Shown piece by piece: positions 9,684 through 17,753 of a stretch of DNA of 64,000 nt. This stretch comes from Sulfurovum sp. AR. GTDB taxonomy: Bacteria; Campylobacterota; Campylobacteria; Campylobacterales; Sulfurovaceae. The position numbers were made by a program, and so were the translations under genes. The notes beneath the pieces are model-generated. The model was not told the origin of the DNA, searched no databases, and saw only the letters and a list, made by a program, of their open reading frames with translations. Each line of letters opens with the position of its first letter. The first letter of the stretch is position 1. The stretch lies in contig NZ_AJLE01000002.1 of the NCBI RefSeq assembly GCF_000296775.1, forward strand, positions 1-64,000, given 5' to 3'.

Positions 9684-9721
9684 TTTCCTGTCAAGTGGGT
9701 TTTACCAGGTGGCAAACCACT
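9674..9721. terminator. Convergent terminator region
   Basis: Between the helicase gene and a minus-strand gene are two nested hairpins. A 17-nt palindrome, CAGGAAAT-A-ATTTCCTG (9674-9690), spans the stop codon. AGTGG(G)TTT (9694-9702) pairs with AAACCACT (9714-9721). The second can serve both strands. Confidence 0.5.
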
Positions 9722-9723
9722 AT

Positions 9724-10065
9724 TTAAGCTCTCACATCATTTAAAAATGCCAAAGTTAGTGTATTTTTACCTTCGATGCGTTTTTTCTTGATAGTGAGTT
9801 TTACGCTGTGGAAAAGAAAAAGTTCACCTGCGTAATTGATGCCCAATATAAAAGTATATTCTCCAAAAATAAATTTTTTCAACCCTTTTGCTTCAGGTTT
9901 TTGGGTAGGATTCTTGATATAAAAACAGACTTCATTGGGAAAGTCGCTTGTACGTTTATCGTCATCGTTCAAAACTACTTCACCCAACTCAGACGTTACT
10001 TGAACAGAGAGCTTCGAATCGAGCTCATGTGCTCTTATCGTATAATCACCAAATGTAAATAGCAT
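9724..10065 (-). CDS. Conserved-looking hypothetical protein, 113 aa
   Basis: I do not recognise the family. The product is predicted cytoplasmic, with no signal peptide or membrane helix. It begins MLFTFGDYTIRAHEL and is beta-rich with a basic segment (LTIKKKRIEGK, about 90-100). The start is supported by CAAGGATAT 5 nt upstream of the ATG. It is transcribed toward the helicase terminator and separated from truD by 133 nt of AT-rich DNA that must hold its promoter; TTATTAGATGA-like sequence occurs twice there. Confidence 0.6.
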   Translation of the reverse strand: MLFTFGDYTIRAHELDSKLSVQVTSELGEVVLNDDDKRTSDFPNEVCFYIKNPTQKPEAKGLKKFIFGEYTFILGINYAGELFLFHSVKLTIKKKRIEGKNTLTLAFLNDVRA

Positions 10066-10198
10066 TCATATATCCTTGTTTATTAGATGAAATATTATAT
10101 CTTTTATTAGATGATTTTATATATATTTTTGTATAAATAATGCGCAAATCAAGGATATGATGTAACCTTCTGAAATCTCTTTCCTTATTCTACGCAGT

Positions 10199-11290
10199 TC
10201 ATATTTCCTTCAAGGAAAATTTCCCGATCTCTTCCAGAAATGTAGTAGCATAGGAGCCCTTAGGAAGATAAAACTCAATGGTAAGTTTTTGCGTATCACT
10301 GTCATACTGTGTTTCTACATCTTTAGGCCATATCCATGCGAAACGTCTGTCCCCTTTCAGACTGTTCAAGTCGGTATCATCATAGGCTTCTTCTAGATGG
10401 TAGGCATCACTTTTGGCCCTTGGTACATTGGCACCACACAACAGTCCAGTAGGGGAGATCTTCTTTTGTTCGAAGGCTTGAGCACTTTGTTGCAACTCTT
10501 TGACGTAGTCACTTTTTCCATAGGGATAAGGCATGATGATATCACCGATAAAGAGTTTGAAAAATTGAGGCTGTTTGGCCAAGACTTTGACCAGATCCAG
10601 TGGGTATTGGAGTTTTTTTGCCGCTTCTTCTACTTTATTGTCCCTAATGATGGCAGAGAGCTTTACTCTTGAAGCCAGCCATTTATTGTAAAGGTAGCTC
10701 TGGTAAGCGGAGACAAGCAGTTTTTCTTTACTACCTTTCAGACGTTTCCCTGAATGTGCTATCTCTTTGCCCTGTAGGTAGGAACGGCTGTCTTCACCGA
10801 AACGCTGGTACCCATAATAGTTGGGTATGCCATCCACTTGCATTTTTTTTGCCGTGGTATTGAAAAACTTTGCTTCATTTTCAGCGATATCATGCAAGAC
10901 AATGGAAAAACGGTTGCCTTTAAGGTGTCCTATCTTGATAGGTGCTTTGTTGTAGGTACGTTCCAGTATCTCGATCTTCTCTGTGGTAAGGTTTTTGTTC
11001 AGTTCTTTTTCGTACTTTTTGGGAAGAGAAATGTATTGTATGGTGGTGGCATTTTTGTCTTTAAGCCCTGCATAACCGATATCACGCTCTTGAAGACCGG
11101 TTGCCTTAGCAAGGACTGTAACCAGTTTCCATGTGCTCATATCGGTTTTCTTGATCTTGAGTATGAGAAAATTTCCAGTACCGGTAAAAGTGTAAAGAGG
11201 TATCTCCTCAACAAAAAATCGTTCGACAGTCTGTTTAAAGTCAAACTTGAGAGGTGTATGGTTATAGGCGTAGGTTTTTATATGATTCAT
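10199..11290 (-). CDS. truD: tRNA pseudouridine-13 synthase TruD
   Basis: Isomerises U13 of tRNA(Glu). The 363-aa protein carries the TruD signature GYAGLKDKNATT (about 76-87) with the catalytic Asp in LKDKN, plus GNRF and PNYYGYQRFG blocks typical of the family and the inserted TRUD domain after about residue 150. The length is normal. It lies downstream of the DsbD_2-type membrane gene on the same strand with a 62-nt gap. Confidence 0.92.
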   Translation of the reverse strand: MNHIKTYAYNHTPLKFDFKQTVERFFVEEIPLYTFTGTGNFLILKIKKTDMSTWKLVTVLAKATGLQERDIGYAGLKDKNATTIQYISLPKKYEKELNKNLTTEKIEILERTYNKAPIKIGHLKGNRFSIVLHDIAENEAKFFNTTAKKMQVDGIPNYYGYQRFGEDSRSYLQGKEIAHSGKRLKGSKEKLLVSAYQSYLYNKWLASRVKLSAIIRDNKVEEAAKKLQYPLDLVKVLAKQPQFFKLFIGDIIMPYPYGKSDYVKELQQSAQAFEQKKISPTGLLCGANVPRAKSDAYHLEEAYDDTDLNSLKGDRRFAWIWPKDVETQYDSDTQKLTIEFYLPKGSYATTFLEEIGKFSLKEI

Positions 11291-11352
11291 GACGAGATTA
11301 TAGCGAAATAATGCACCGTTTTGGATTCTTTGTTCCTATATGTAAGTCATGG

Positions 11353-12138
11353 TTAGCCACATTTCCCCGGAGCACACTTCATACCGTTAAACTGTCCTGT
11401 CAATGTACCATCGGTACTTCCTTCATGCATTTTCTTCATTCTCTCTTTCATCATTTGTGGATGTGCAATGAAGTTGTAGCCTTTATAAAGGGTAATTCCT
11501 CCATAGAGAATGACTAGCAGAGCTGCAAGCTTCATCATGGTACCACGTAGGGATCCTTTTTGCAGGATCTTTGTGAGGAAGCCTAAAAAGAAAAGCGCGG
11601 GGATGGTAGCCAATCCAAAGGTTGCCATGACCAAAGCACCTGAAACAGGATCAGCAGTACTTGCCGCAAAAATAGCAAAAGAGTAGACAAGCCCACAAGG
11701 GATGATACCATTGAGCAACCCTAAAAGGTAAAAGCTTAGATACGATTTATCTGACATCAGTTTTCTGAAGCTGTTTTGATACCAGGTATATTTTGAAACG
11801 GACCATTCTGCGGAATTGAGAAATTTAAGGTTACCTATGAGAGAAAGGCCTGCAAGTATCATCAGTATACCGGTGATGAGAAAAAGTATCCCTTTGGTGG
11901 TAGGTGTAAAAGCGACCACTTGCCCCACATAACCAAATATAGCGCCTAAAATAGCATAGGTGGTTACACGTCCAAAGTTGTAAGCCAAGTGTGCAGAAGT
12001 CTGTTGCAGATAACTTGTTTTTTGATCTATTTTTGTAGAAGAATATGCAACTACGATCCCGCCACACATTCCAATACAATGTCCAACGCTTCCTAAAAAA
12101 GCGGTTGTTAAGATAATAATTAAATCTATATTGCCCAT
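11353..12138 (-). CDS. Six-helix DsbD_2/SafE-type membrane protein with Cys-rich C-terminal tail
   Basis: This 261-aa inner-membrane protein begins with the GHCIGMCGG motif (about 19-27) typical of the cytochrome-c-biogenesis/sulfite-exporter-like DsbD_2 family, with a second cysteine motif, NGIIPCGLVYS, around residue 145. Relatives in Campylobacterota sit near cytochrome oxidase assembly genes and are thought to handle copper or sulfur. The C-terminal 35 residues are unusual: Met/His-rich (HPQMMKERMKKMHEG) and ending MKCAPGKCG, a likely metal-binding tail. The same ending occurs in another membrane protein at 20607-21290. Confidence 0.8.
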   Translation of the reverse strand: MGNIDLIIILTTAFLGSVGHCIGMCGGIVVAYSSTKIDQKTSYLQQTSAHLAYNFGRVTTYAILGAIFGYVGQVVAFTPTTKGILFLITGILMILAGLSLIGNLKFLNSAEWSVSKYTWYQNSFRKLMSDKSYLSFYLLGLLNGIIPCGLVYSFAIFAASTADPVSGALVMATFGLATIPALFFLGFLTKILQKGSLRGTMMKLAALLVILYGGITLYKGYNFIAHPQMMKERMKKMHEGSTDGTLTGQFNGMKCAPGKCG

Positions 12139-12221
12139 TGAGACAGCCTCTTTTGTAAATAGTAATAAAACTATAGTATTATTTTGTTAAAATAGTGTTA
12201 ATAAATCATAAGGGCCGTATT

Positions 12222-12659
12222 GTGTTTAAATTTTTAAAACGTAATATCATGAAAATGTTCAGAGAATTACTTGTATACCATCATAGTTCTTTAGAATATA
12301 GAGCAAAGATCCTTACCCTTATGGTCTCGGCGAATGGTGAGATCTGTGAATGTGAAAAACAAAAACTCAAAGAGATAGCACATAGCATCTATAGTGATGA
12401 TCATGAAAGAGCAGAACTTCTCATCGATACGGTCAATGAATACCATACAAAAATCGTAACCAACAACGGGCTGGATTTTGAGCATCTTATTATGTTGGTT
12501 GAAAATGAGACCAAAGAGGTACCCCGTTTTACATCAAAGATAGATATGGGACTTCTTATGCAACTGCATGAATGTATGGACAGTGAAGAGGATATACTGT
12601 TTCAACAACGTATTATAGAGTTTTTACAAGGTCTTAAGGACGAATATGGAATGGTATAG
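12222..12659 (+). CDS. TerB-like small acidic/helical protein
   Basis: From the GTG at 12222, with AAGGG 7 nt upstream, the product is about 145 aa. An upstream in-frame ATG at 12195 lacks a ribosome binding site. The sequence AKILTLMVSANGEICECEKQKL followed by helices resembles the TerB fold, which often carries acidic metal-binding loops, but the match is weak. It overlaps the acylphosphatase gene by 14 nt, so the two are co-translated. The function is unknown. Confidence 0.6.
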   Translation: MFKFLKRNIMKMFRELLVYHHSSLEYRAKILTLMVSANGEICECEKQKLKEIAHSIYSDDHERAELLIDTVNEYHTKIVTNNGLDFEHLIMLVENETKEVPRFTSKIDMGLLMQLHECMDSEEDILFQQRIIEFLQGLKDEYGMV

Positions 12660-12921
12660 ATTTATTATTTTTGGTAAAGTACAAGGTGTATTTTATCGCA
12701 AGTTTGTTTCTCAGGCTATGATGAAAAAACACTATAAGGGATACATACAGAACCTTGATGATGGTACAGTTGAGGTTGTCGCTGAAGTATTTGATGATGA
12801 TTTCAATACGTTTATGGCTATTTTGAATGAAGGATCACCATCGAGTTTGGTAGAGGATATCCAATATGAGATCATTGATGATGCAGAATTCACCACCGAT
12901 GGTTTTGAGATACGATATTAG
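12646..12921 (+). CDS. Acylphosphatase
   Basis: Hydrolyses acyl phosphates. The 91-aa length is typical. The active-site loop GKVQGVFYR (about 10-18, with catalytic Arg) and the Asn in GYIQNLDDGTVEV (about 36) are both present. It overlaps the upstream TerB-like gene by 14 nt. It ends 5 nt before the left arm of the inverted-repeat element. Confidence 0.88.
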   Translation: MEWYRFIIFGKVQGVFYRKFVSQAMMKKHYKGYIQNLDDGTVEVVAEVFDDDFNTFMAILNEGSPSSLVEDIQYEIIDDAEFTTDGFEIRY

Positions 12922-12926
12922 GATGT

Positions 12927-13194
12927 GAACCCTCCTGTATAACTATAGATACTCATAATGAGTTTTGCAAAGGTGAGATTTTGTAAGAGATTTACGTAGT
13001 CCTAGTTAAAGCTACGTCAAGTAAATATCTTGTGAAAGATTACTTTTGCAAAGTTCACCCTATGGGCAATACTAGCTTTACCTTATGTGTCGTTACTCAC
13101 TTTTGAATTAGCTTAGGCTAGTCCTGCAAGTGAGTGCCTAGCTTAAGAAAAAGCTAGTATAGTTAAGAATATCTATAGTTATACAGGAGGGTTC
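12927..13194. repeat. 268-bp element bounded by perfect 24-bp inverted repeats
   Basis: The arms 12927-12950 (starting GAACCCTCCTGTATAAC) and 13171-13194 are exact reverse complements over 24 bp. The interior holds further self-complementary pairs: ACTCAT-A-ATGAGT (12951-12963), ACGTAG/CTACGT (near 12993-13017), ATACTAGCTTT (13069-13079) with AAAGCTAGTAT (13150-13160), and nested ACTCACTT (13095-13102) with AAGTGAGT (13128-13135). No ORF lies inside. The right arm contains AGGAGGG, the ribosome binding site of the next gene, and the left arm contains its complement CCCTCCT. It could be an RNA element that sequesters the RBS, an invertible segment, or a MITE. I see no clear target-site duplication. 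Confidence 0.85.
13185..13191 (+). promoter_or_regulatory. Strong Shine-Dalgarno inside an inverted-repeat arm
   Basis: AGGAGGG ends 8 nt before the ATG at 13200. Its full complement lies in the left arm at 12930-12936, so a transcript that starts upstream of 12927 can hide it, while one that starts inside the element (for example from TATAGT at 13158-13163) cannot. Confidence 0.6.
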
Positions 13195-13199
13195 TTATT

Positions 13200-13397
13200 A
13201 TGAGCAGTGGATGGACATGTCAATATATGGGAACAAAAGGGGAAGAGAAAGAGTGGTGTATCAAACTTTCTCATAAGTGTGATCCTGGATGTAAAGGATG
13301 CGTCATTTACAATCAAGTGACATTTTCTGAGCCTAATATCTCTGAAGAACAACAGCGCAAGGTTAAAAAGCGCAGTGATAACCCTTTAAAAAAATAG
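13200..13397 (+). CDS. Small cysteine-rich protein, 65 aa
   Basis: The product has cysteines at 7, 20, 27, 31 and 34, including the cluster CDPGCKGC, and a highly charged C-terminal tail. No signal peptide is evident. The cluster suggests zinc or Fe-S binding; the family is not recognised. Translation depends on the AGGAGGG in the inverted-repeat arm, so expression is probably tied to the state of that element. Confidence 0.65.
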   Translation: MSSGWTCQYMGTKGEEKEWCIKLSHKCDPGCKGCVIYNQVTFSEPNISEEQQRKVKKRSDNPLKK

Positions 13398-13487
13398 ATA
13401 TTCGAAAATAGATCATCTTATAATTTTAGATAGCATCAGAAACTATAGTACATTTTGTTAATACAGCTTCTGCACTTTTATATGCTT

Positions 13488-13508
13488 CCCGCAAGCTGAA
13501 GCTTGGGG
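13488..13508 (-). terminator. Hairpin after the heptad-repeat gene pair
   Basis: CCC-G-CAAGCT (13488-13497) pairs with AGCTTG-GGG (13500-13508), with a bulged G and a 2-nt loop. It starts 7 nt past the stop of the minus-strand gene. No T-run follows, so termination strength is doubtful. Confidence 0.35.
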
Positions 13509-13514
13509 ATGAGT

Positions 13515-14678
13515 TTAAAGACCTCTGGAGACAATAATGGCGATGGCCATCTGTTGTACCGCGAGGACGGAGTTTCGCGTTGCGAAAAGGTTCGCACTTT
13601 GAAACTGCTGTGTTGTGATAAAGGTATCGGCCACCATTCCGATATTGTCTGCCATGGCCAGGATGGTATCGCCCATCTCTCCAATCCGGTCGGCCATGAT
13701 ACCTATATCGGCTGAAAGCTGAAGCATACTGTTGAGCGAGTCTTCGAGTGTCGCTGTCGATGTTGTCGGCTCTAGCCCCTCGATCGCAATGACATAGCCG
13801 TCAACTGCCGTTGCGACAAAGGTCAGCATAGTCGACATGTCATAAAGCTGCATCATCGACGTACCATCGATATAAAGTGTGCCGTTTACCGCATCGTTCT
13901 TGATCGCGTTGCTGAGTGCCGTGACCTGTTGAAGAAAGCTCTTGACGTCATCTTCGACACCTTGTAGCTGGTAGTTCATTGTCCACGGGTTGAGCATCAC
14001 TGCGTGCATACGAGAGGAGAGTTCCATACCGTCAGCGACAAGCGCATTGTATTCAAGTTCACGCGTACTCGTCTCGACAACCGAGACCAGCGTCAATGCA
14101 TTGGTCTGTGTCTGTAGCAGGGTATCTATACTGGTGGTCATGTTCGCGCTCTGAATCTCCTGAGTCGTAATAATACGGTCAGCCATGATGTCAATATTGT
14201 CGGCCATGACAAGAATCTTGTCTGCCATCTCACTAATCCTGTCTGCCATCGTACCGATATCATCGGAGAGCTGAAGCATAGAGGTAATGCCGTCTTTGAT
14301 GGTCAGTACCGAGGCCGTATTCTCAAGTTTCTGCAGGTCAAGTGAGAGTCTCAGCGCTTCGTTTGCCATGCTCAGGTTTGTGACTGAAAGCAGTTCAATG
14401 GCATCGAGGATATCAGCATCGATCTGTAAAGGTGCAGAGAGGTTGTCATCGACAGCGCTGATGGCATTGACCATATCGCGTGCCTTTTGGTTGGCTTGTA
14501 CCAGCGGTGCACAGACAGAAGAGGCATTGAGCTCAAGTGTACTCAAATCACTTCTGAATGTTTCAGACTGAACAGCAAGGTCTTGCAGATCTTCCTTCAA
14601 GGCTGCGGCTGCGGGCATCCCCATAAAAAGCATAAAAACAGCGGCAGCGCCAATAAAGTTGTTCCATAATTGTTTCAT
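13515..14678 (-). CDS. Secreted Ile/Met heptad-repeat protein (paralogue 2)
   Basis: The start is set at 14678 (MKQLWNNFIGAAAVF), which gives a 387-aa protein with a clear signal peptide and AAGGAGA just upstream; a longer frame from 14705 lacks both. The mature protein has two similar halves, each containing SMLQLS followed by exact 7-residue units of the form D-x-I-x-x-M-A (DDIGTMA DRISEMA DKILVMA DNIDIMA). Ile and Met therefore alternate at coiled-coil a/d positions. It is a paralogue of the gene immediately upstream (16-nt gap). The function is unknown; an extracellular or periplasmic coiled-coil assembly is likely. The second half is more diverged (GMVADTF). Confidence 0.8.
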   Translation of the reverse strand: MKQLWNNFIGAAAVFMLFMGMPAAAALKEDLQDLAVQSETFRSDLSTLELNASSVCAPLVQANQKARDMVNAISAVDDNLSAPLQIDADILDAIELLSVTNLSMANEALRLSLDLQKLENTASVLTIKDGITSMLQLSDDIGTMADRISEMADKILVMADNIDIMADRIITTQEIQSANMTTSIDTLLQTQTNALTLVSVVETSTRELEYNALVADGMELSSRMHAVMLNPWTMNYQLQGVEDDVKSFLQQVTALSNAIKNDAVNGTLYIDGTSMMQLYDMSTMLTFVATAVDGYVIAIEGLEPTTSTATLEDSLNSMLQLSADIGIMADRIGEMGDTILAMADNIGMVADTFITTQQFQSANLFATRNSVLAVQQMAIAIIVSRGL

Positions 14679-14694
14679 TCGATTCTCCTTTTTC

Positions 14695-15849
14695 TTACAG
14701 TCCATAGGACTCGATGATGCCGACAGTGATATTTTGCGCAGTGGTCAGGGAATCGACAGTATAAGCCATGTTCGATGCCTGGATCCCTTCAACCTCGACG
14801 ATCCGCTGGCTCATCACACCGATATTGTCGGCCATGACGATGATCTTGTCACTCATCTCCATGATACGGTCACTCATCAGTTTGATATCCTGCACCAGCT
14901 TTAGCATGGAATTTGTGGCATCGGAAAGGACAGGCGTACTCGTTAGCGGAGCAAGCAGCTGCACGGTTTGTGCAAAATTTTCGGTACTCAAAGCCAGAGC
15001 CCTGTGAATCTCTGAGAGATCACTGAAATAGGTCAGCGTGTCACCATTGATATAGTGCGAAGCCACAGCACTGTTCATACTGACGAATGTGTAGAGGCTG
15101 ACGACTTGTCCCATCAACTGTGCAGACTGTACTTGTAGCTGGCTCAGTTCATCTGCCATATTCAAATTGGTCAGTATAGTCATCTGCATATCAGAATTAA
15201 GCTCATCGCCGTCCGATTGAATCTGTCCAAGGGTAAGGTTGTAGACAATCGACGAAAGAGAGCTGTTGAGTGCAGCCAGATTCTCCTGCGTCGTCAGCAG
15301 GGAAGTCTGAATGAACTGCATATTTGTGCTTTGCAGCGTAATGGTAAAGACGATTTTGTCCGCCATCGAACCGATATTGTCTGCCATGACCAAAATACGG
15401 TTAGCCATCTCTAGAATACGGTCTGCCATCGTACCGATATCGTCCGAAAGACGTAGCATTGCGCTGAGCCCGGCCCGGTATTCGAAAAGGTCGGCAACAG
15501 ATTCGATACTATTGAGCTCCAGCGCTAAACGGGCACTCTCTTGGGCCATGGATCTGCTGATGTTGCTTAGATCATCAAGTGATGTCATATCCTCCTGAGT
15601 CAAGCTCAGAGGCGAAGAGAGCTGCAGATAGATCGTCTCAATGCTTTCGATATATGTTTCAATAGAGGTGTTAAGTGTGCCTAGTTGGGAACAGTCATCT
15701 CCCTCATCAAAACTGAATGCAGAGAGGTTTGCATCGAGTGTATTTCCCTGGCTGACAAGACTCTGTAGACCAGTCGAAAATGACGCATGGGCATTAACCA
15801 TAAACAATACAAGCAGCAAAAATGATGATGCCAAATATTTTTTCAACAT
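14695..15849 (-). CDS. Secreted Ile/Met heptad-repeat protein (paralogue 1)
   Basis: This 384-aa protein has a signal peptide (MLKKYLASSFLLLVLF) and AAAGGAA before the ATG. Like its tandem paralogue it contains two copies of a block with D-x-I-x-x-M-A/S heptads: DDIGTMA DRILEMA NRILVMA DNIGSMA near residue 130, and DIKLMS DRIMEMS DKIIVMA DNIGVMS near 330. Outside the heptads the halves are helical and low in charge. No membrane anchor or known domain is visible. The gene pair is richer in G+C than its neighbours, which suggests separate ancestry. Confidence 0.8.
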   Translation of the reverse strand: MLKKYLASSFLLLVLFMVNAHASFSTGLQSLVSQGNTLDANLSAFSFDEGDDCSQLGTLNTSIETYIESIETIYLQLSSPLSLTQEDMTSLDDLSNISRSMAQESARLALELNSIESVADLFEYRAGLSAMLRLSDDIGTMADRILEMANRILVMADNIGSMADKIVFTITLQSTNMQFIQTSLLTTQENLAALNSSLSSIVYNLTLGQIQSDGDELNSDMQMTILTNLNMADELSQLQVQSAQLMGQVVSLYTFVSMNSAVASHYINGDTLTYFSDLSEIHRALALSTENFAQTVQLLAPLTSTPVLSDATNSMLKLVQDIKLMSDRIMEMSDKIIVMADNIGVMSQRIVEVEGIQASNMAYTVDSLTTAQNITVGIIESYGL

Positions 15850-15931
15850 AATGGGTTCCTTTAGTTTAAATAGAATTATTTACAATAAGTTATTTTTTTT
15901 ATTATTTTTACTTATTATAAAAAAGTATGGG

Positions 15932-15937
15932 ATTATA
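15932..15937 (-). promoter_or_regulatory. Promoter -10 for the heptad-repeat gene pair
   Basis: Read on the minus strand this is TATAAT, 83 nt upstream of the ATG at 15849, in very AT-rich DNA. A second TATAAT-like box lies closer, near 15915. No -35 hexamer is evident. Confidence 0.4.
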
Positions 15938-16012
15938 CATACCATAAATTAAAGGAACATAAAATATATAGTTCTTGAGAGATCTAGATGAGTTTTTACC
16001 CTGATGGGGAGG

Positions 16013-16537
16013 TTACTTCACCTCTTTGCCAAACTTCGCTTTGAGTTTCTGTAGTTTTGGAGGGATGACTGCCATGCAGTAGCCCTGCATAGGATTTTGC
16101 TGGTAATAGTCCTGATGGTACGCTTCTGCTTTGTAGTAGTTCTCCAGAGGTTCGATCTTGGTGACGATGGGATCGTTCCAGTCTGCTTGTGCTGCTTTCA
16201 TCGCTGCTTCGGCAGCCTCTTTAGTCGTTTCATCGGTATAGAGGATGGTTGATCGGTATTGTGTGCCTCTGTCCGCGCCTTGCCGGTTGAGTGTGGTAGG
16301 GTCGTGTATGACAAAAAAGATCTCCAGTAACGTGTCTACAGTAATGATGCTGTCATCATATGTGATCTTAATGACCTCTGCATACCCTGTATCACCTGTA
16401 CAGATATCTCTGTAGGTTGGATTGGGTGTATGTCCATTTGCGTACCCACTTTCCACATCACTCACACCTTTGAGTAATTCAAATACTGCTTCCGTACACC
16501 AGAAACATCCACCACCGACTATGAGTTCTTTTGTCAT
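16013..16537 (-). CDS. msrA: Peptide methionine sulfoxide reductase MsrA
   Basis: Reduces methionine-S-sulfoxide in proteins. The 174-aa protein has the catalytic GGCFWC motif (residues 9-14, nucleophile Cys in CFW), GYANG, the HDPTTLNRQGADRGTQYRS block and a C-terminal QGYC that can supply the resolving cysteine. There is no signal peptide, so it is cytoplasmic. It is divergent from trxC, whose product could regenerate it. Confidence 0.95.
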   Translation of the reverse strand: MTKELIVGGGCFWCTEAVFELLKGVSDVESGYANGHTPNPTYRDICTGDTGYAEVIKITYDDSIITVDTLLEIFFVIHDPTTLNRQGADRGTQYRSTILYTDETTKEAAEAAMKAAQADWNDPIVTKIEPLENYYKAEAYHQDYYQQNPMQGYCMAVIPPKLQKLKAKFGKEVK

Positions 16538-16604
16538 TCACTATCCTTTCATTTCACCACAATTACGATAAGTATGTAGCCATGTGCTTATTTAATTTAT
16601 TTGC

Positions 16605-16610
16605 TATAAT
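16605..16610 (+). promoter_or_regulatory. Extended -10 promoter of the trxC operon
   Basis: TTTGCTATAAT contains TGC-TATAAT, a textbook extended -10, 43 nt before the trxC ATG. No -35 is needed for this class. Confidence 0.65.
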
Positions 16611-16652
16611 ACCTAAGAAAGTAAAAATTAATCTAAATAAGGGGTTTTTCTT

Positions 16653-17081
16653 ATGAATGTTAATGTTGTATGTCCACATTGTCTCAAAGTGAACCGTATA
16701 CCTAAGAAAGCATCATACAGTAAAGCGAACTGTGGCGGATGTAAGAACTCTTTGCTGAAGAGTGCACCTGTCTCTGTAGATGCAGACAAGCTAGGTACCT
16801 TTATAGCAAACTCGGATATTCCTGTAATCGTTGATTTTTGGGCTCCTTGGTGTGGCCCTTGTCTGCAGATGGCTCCTGCTTTTGAAGAAACTGCTTTGGC
16901 AATGCCGCTTCAGGCACAGTTCCTGAAGGTCAATACGGATGAGCAGCAGGTCCTAGGTGCCCAGTACGGTATACAGAGCATACCTACGCTCATCGTGTTT
17001 AAAAATGGTAAAGAGGTGGATAGAGTGAGTGGTGCGTTAGATGCCGGTAGACTACAAAGCTGGGTAAGGCAGTATCTGTAG
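16653..17081 (+). CDS. trxC: Thioredoxin TrxC (thioredoxin 2) with N-terminal zinc ribbon
   Basis: Disulfide reductase of the zinc-containing thioredoxin class. The 142-aa protein has two N-terminal CxxC pairs (CPHC at 9-12, CGGC at 28-31) and the active site WCGPC (about 70-74) in the thioredoxin fold. The response regulator gene starts on the very next base, so redox control and signalling are co-transcribed. The divergent msrA encodes a thioredoxin-dependent enzyme. Confidence 0.93.
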   Translation: MNVNVVCPHCLKVNRIPKKASYSKANCGGCKNSLLKSAPVSVDADKLGTFIANSDIPVIVDFWAPWCGPCLQMAPAFEETALAMPLQAQFLKVNTDEQQVLGAQYGIQSIPTLIVFKNGKEVDRVSGALDAGRLQSWVRQYL

Positions 17082-17753
17082 ATGAGTAAAATATTATTGC
17101 TGGAAGATGATGCCAATCTCAATGACACCGTCACAGAATTTCTGGAAGAGAAGGGTCATGAGGTGGTCAGTGTCTATGATGGATACGAAGCACAGGAAAA
17201 ATTATATGAGAGTAAGTATGATTTGCTTCTTTTGGATGTCAACACCCCAGGTATGAATGGTTTTGATCTTTTAAAAGAGGCAAGAGAGAATGACGTGGTT
17301 GCACCGGCTATTTTCATCACATCTTTAGATTCAGTGGATGACCTAGAAAAAGGTTTTGAAAGCGGATGTGATGACTACATACGTAAACCTTTTGCTTTGA
17401 AAGAACTGCAGATACGTGTGGAAACACTGCTTAAACGTGCTTTTTATCATGAATCCAAAGAGTTGATAAAGATTGCAAAAGATATTGCCTATGACATTAA
17501 AAATAATGAACTGATCATCAATGGCAAAACGGTATCTTTGGGACATAAAGAGTCTATGCTTCTTAAACTTTTTATGAAAAATGAGGATGAGGTCATTGTC
17601 CATGAACGTATCTATAAACATTTATGGGATTTTGATGAGGAACCTAGTGATACGGCACTTCGTACTTACATTAAAAATCTTCGCAAAATCATAGGTAAGG
17701 AAAGAATTGTTAGCATTAAAAAACAAGGCTACAAATTCACTGTTGAGAAGTGA
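17082..17753 (+). CDS. OmpR-family response regulator
   Basis: This 223-aa protein has an N-terminal receiver (acidic pair EDD at 7-9, phosphorylatable Asp in LLLLDVNTPG near 53, Lys in YIRKPF near 104) and a C-terminal winged helix (about 130-222, ending KKQGYKFTVEK). It directly abuts trxC and overlaps the sensor kinase gene. Its target genes are unknown; the adjacent small cytochrome gene suggests redox or respiratory control, which is inference. Confidence 0.92.
   Translation: MSKILLLEDDANLNDTVTEFLEEKGHEVVSVYDGYEAQEKLYESKYDLLLLDVNTPGMNGFDLLKEARENDVVAPAIFITSLDSVDDLEKGFESGCDDYIRKPFALKELQIRVETLLKRAFYHESKELIKIAKDIAYDIKNNELIINGKTVSLGHKESMLLKLFMKNEDEVIVHERIYKHLWDFDEEPSDTALRTYIKNLRKIIGKERIVSIKKQGYKFTVEK

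Noticed and set aside
15855-15958. GTTCCTTTA / TAAAGGAAC inverted repeat around the promoter of the heptad genes, as a second RBS-hiding switch
   Set aside because: Only 9 bp, about 86 nt apart, and one arm is simply the ribosome binding site; chance is likely, unlike the 24-bp case at 12927.
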